Below, piece after piece: positions 13,581 through 15,191 of a stretch of 15,191 bases of DNA. A program made the position numbers and the translations under genes. The notes below the pieces were generated by a model, which was not told the DNA's origin, did not search any database, and was given only the letters and a program-made list of their open reading frames with translations. The first letter of the stretch is position 1, and the number at the start of each line of letters is the position of its first letter. The stretch is from Sphingomonadales bacterium. GTDB lineage: Bacteria > Pseudomonadota > Alphaproteobacteria > Sphingomonadales > Sphingomonadaceae. The stretch is from positions 1-15,191 of the forward strand of contig JAGWVC010000095.1 in the NCBI GenBank assembly GCA_018971065.1. The letters are read 5' to 3'.

Positions 13581-13602
13581 GCGGGGCGGGCCGATCGGGC
13601 GG

Positions 13603-14745
13603 TCAGGCCGGTTCGAGCAGGTCCAGATCGATCGCGCTGACCGCCGCATCCATCGCCGGTTCCACCACGTCGCCGTAGTAGGCAGGATCGGCGAAGCGTT
13701 CGTCGCGGGTGAGGTCGGCGATGGCCTGGTTCTTCTCGACGAACGGGCGCATCCGGGTTTCGTAGCGGGAGAAGGCGGCGGCGATGGCGTCCGGGGTGCG
13801 AGCGAGTTCCCGCGCCAGGACATGGGCGCCGACGAACGCCAGGCTGGTGCCCTGCCCGGTGAACGGCGACGGGCAGTAGCCGGCATCGCCGCACAGCGCG
13901 ACGCGGCCGCGCGTCCAGCCCGGCATCTTCACCTGCGCGATGGCGCCGACGTAGAAATCCGGCGACGATTCCATCGCGGCGAGGAATTCGGGCACCTTCC
14001 AGCCGAGGTGGCCGCAGCGATCGCGCACCAGCGCCATCTGGCCGGCGCGATTGACCGCGACATCATCGGGCGAGGCGGCGAACCCGAAGCACACGCGCAG
14101 TTCGCGGTTGTCGCGCGCGGTGTAGACGAGGCAGTTGTCGGCACCGTCGCGATACTGGACCTGCCAGTCGGCGATGCCCAGCGTGTTCGGCACGCTGAAC
14201 GGCGCCAGCGCGAGGCCGAACGGGCGCAGGAATTCGCGGTCCGGTCCGAACGCGAGGGCGCGGACGTTCGAGCGGATGCCGTCGGCGCCGACGACGAGGT
14301 CGAAGCGGCGGGGGGCGGCGTGTTCGAAGGTGACGAGGATGCCATCAGGCTGTTCGTCGAGGGCGACGATGCTGTCGCCGTAGAGCAACTCGACATCGGC
14401 AGGCAGCGCGGAAACCAGCACGCCGGAGATGTCGTCGCGCAGGATCTCGATCGCGTCCTTGCCGAAACTGCCGCCGGACAGGGTCATTTCCTCGGATCGC
14501 CAGACTTCGTTGCCGGCGGCATCGAGGATCGACATGCCGGTCATCGTCGTGCGCCGGGCGGCCGCCGCCGGTTCCAGCCCCATCGCCCGCAGCACGTCCA
14601 TCGCCGCGCCGCGCACATCGACGGCATGGCCGCCCGGGACCGGCGCGGGGGCCTTTTCGACCAGGGTCGCGGCGATGCCGAAGCGGTGCAGCCACCATGC
14701 CAGTGCCGGACCGGTGATGCTGGCCCCCGAAATCAAGACGTGCAT
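13603..14745 (-). CDS. Class A FAD-dependent monooxygenase
   Basis: The 380-residue protein is a group A flavin monooxygenase (PHBH/TetX-like), using NAD(P)H and O2 to hydroxylate an aromatic or related substrate. The N-terminal dinucleotide motif is GASITGP at 7-13. The NAD(P)H/FAD motif DLVVGADGIRS is near 149-159, and the FAD ribityl motif RVALCGDAGYCPSPFTGQG is near 281-299. It is cytoplasmic. The ATG at 14745 is chosen over 14763 because MHVLISGAS is the canonical start and AAGGGA lies about 6 bases upstream. It is divergent from a cytochrome P450 gene and convergent with the SnoaL-like gene. The shared element at 14797-14833 lies just upstream on its own strand. The substrate is unknown. 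Confidence 0.88.
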   Translation of the reverse strand: MHVLISGASITGPALAWWLHRFGIAATLVEKAPAPVPGGHAVDVRGAAMDVLRAMGLEPAAAARRTTMTGMSILDAAGNEVWRSEEMTLSGGSFGKDAIEILRDDISGVLVSALPADVELLYGDSIVALDEQPDGILVTFEHAAPRRFDLVVGADGIRSNVRALAFGPDREFLRPFGLALAPFSVPNTLGIADWQVQYRDGADNCLVYTARDNRELRVCFGFAASPDDVAVNRAGQMALVRDRCGHLGWKVPEFLAAMESSPDFYVGAIAQVKMPGWTRGRVALCGDAGYCPSPFTGQGTSLAFVGAHVLARELARTPDAIAAAFSRYETRMRPFVEKNQAIADLTRDERFADPAYYGDVVEPAMDAAVSAIDLDLLEPA

Positions 14746-14796
14746 GGCATTCCCTTCCGGCATGGCCGAACCGCGAAGGACCGCGACTCACCTTCA

Positions 14797-14833
14797 ATTC
14801 GTCAATCTGGTAGCAAAAGCCGATTTGCGTCAA
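14797..14833 (-). promoter_or_regulatory. Shared promoter/operator element, copy B (upstream of the flavin monooxygenase)
   Basis: Read on the minus strand, TTGACG (14833-14828) is followed after 13 bases by GCTACCAGATTGACGAAT (14814-14797). Spacing equals that of the copy at 10533-10569, with 26 of 37 positions identical. The core ends about 51 bases before the ATG at 14745. Confidence 0.5.
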
Positions 14834-14873
14834 GTCCCGCCAAAGCGGCGGCTTGCCGGGCCGGGTTCGGCGC

Positions 14874-14891
14874 GCTAACATTGTGACGAAT
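14874..14891 (+). promoter_or_regulatory. Shared promoter/operator element, core copy C (upstream of the P450)
   Basis: GCTAACATTGTGACGAAT matches the core at 10552-10569 at 15 of 18 positions. It ends 21 bases before the P450 ATG. The TTGAC half is not conserved at the same spacing; TTGCCG occurs two bases further away (14853-14858). Confidence 0.45.
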
Positions 14892-14912
14892 AAATCGGGA
14901 CAGGATGCGAGC

Positions 14913-15191
14913 ATGAGCGATTCCAGCGGCAGCGATACGGCCACTGTGCCGGATTTCTTCAGCGATCCGGCGGTCATCCACGACCCGTTCGGCTATTTCG
15001 CGACGATGCGGGGGCGGTGCCCGGTGGCGCGCGAGCCTTATCAAGGCACCTTCATGGTGACCGGCCATGACGCGCTGAACGACCTGCTGAACCGCAAGGC
15101 GGACGCGTTCTCGTCGTGCCTGTCGGTGCTGGGCCCCCTGCCCCCGCTGCCGTTCACGCCCGAGGGCAGCGACATCACCGCGCAGCTTGAC
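14913..15191 (+). CDS. Cytochrome P450, N-terminal fragment (cut by window end)
   Basis: Ninety-three codons are visible and the frame is still open at the end of the window. The start reads MSDSSGSDTATVPDFFSDP, followed by AVIHDPFGYFATMRGRCPVA, a typical P450 helix A region, then the first beta strands (FMVTGHDALNDLLNRKADAF). This is the pattern of soluble bacterial class I P450s, which hydroxylate hydrophobic substrates with a ferredoxin and ferredoxin reductase. The oxygen-binding helix I and the heme-cysteine loop lie beyond the window, so function and integrity cannot be confirmed. GGGACAGGA about 6-10 bases upstream supports the ATG at 14913. It is divergent from the flavin monooxygenase gene, and the two upstream regions carry related elements. 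Confidence 0.75.
   Translation, partial: MSDSSGSDTATVPDFFSDPAVIHDPFGYFATMRGRCPVAREPYQGTFMVTGHDALNDLLNRKADAFSSCLSVLGPLPPLPFTPEGSDITAQLD

Noticed and set aside
13581..13602. Terminator between the SnoaL-like and monooxygenase genes
   Set aside because: The 22-base gap contains only a short CCGATCGG self-complementary sequence with no T tract.

Overview
The window is about 15 kb of high-GC chromosomal DNA. It most resembles an alphaproteobacterium of the Sphingomonadales (Novosphingobium/Sphingobium type). The grounds are the GC-rich codon use, a CpdR-type cell-cycle response regulator beside an N-formylglutamate amidohydrolase gene and tRNA-Val, a SapC-family gene, and a dense set of catabolic oxidoreductases. 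The genus is an inference. I see no transposase, integrase, CRISPR array, rRNA or replication origin.

Layout. (1) 155-2485, plus strand: a GlcD-type FAD-linked 2-hydroxyacid oxidase and a SapC-family protein, closed by a strong terminator. (2) 2591-2728, plus strand: a probable small RNA gene, with a heat-shock-like promoter, a TTCG hairpin, an exact CCTCCTCCC motif and a hairpin/T7 terminator. (3) 2759-4464: N-formylglutamate amidohydrolase (minus) divergent from cpdR (plus), then tRNA-Val(GAC) and a bidirectional terminator. (4) 4474-8493, minus strand: a tight four-gene unit, transcribed acyl-CoA-dehydrogenase-fold flavoprotein, then a PhnD/SsuA-fold protein without signal peptide, then a diiron ferritin-like protein, then an IclR regulator. 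An AT-rich palindromic stretch lies at its promoter end. (5) 8679-10277, plus strand: an exported GH51-type alpha-L-arabinofuranosidase, followed by about 390 non-coding bases. (6) 10671-15191: an accessory catabolic cluster of VOC protein (plus), sugar-phosphate-isomerase-like TIM barrel and SDR (minus, overlapping by one base), SnoaL-like protein (plus), class A flavin monooxygenase (minus), and the N-terminus of a cytochrome P450 cut by the window end.

How they may work together. Region 6 looks like part of a pathway that hydroxylates and oxidises a hydrophobic or aromatic/terpenoid-like compound; the substrate cannot be read from sequence. A closely similar DNA element lies upstream of the VOC, flavin monooxygenase and P450 genes, which suggests a shared regulon. 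A 24-bp palindrome covers the SnoaL promoter and lies in the SDR/SnoaL divergent region. Region 4 is the best candidate for an undescribed system: an ACAD-fold enzyme without the usual catalytic glutamate, a cytoplasmic solute-binding-fold protein with no transporter beside it, and a double-ExxH diiron protein, apparently co-transcribed with their regulator. I read it as an intracellular oxidative pathway, perhaps for an organosulfur or similar small molecule. That is inference.
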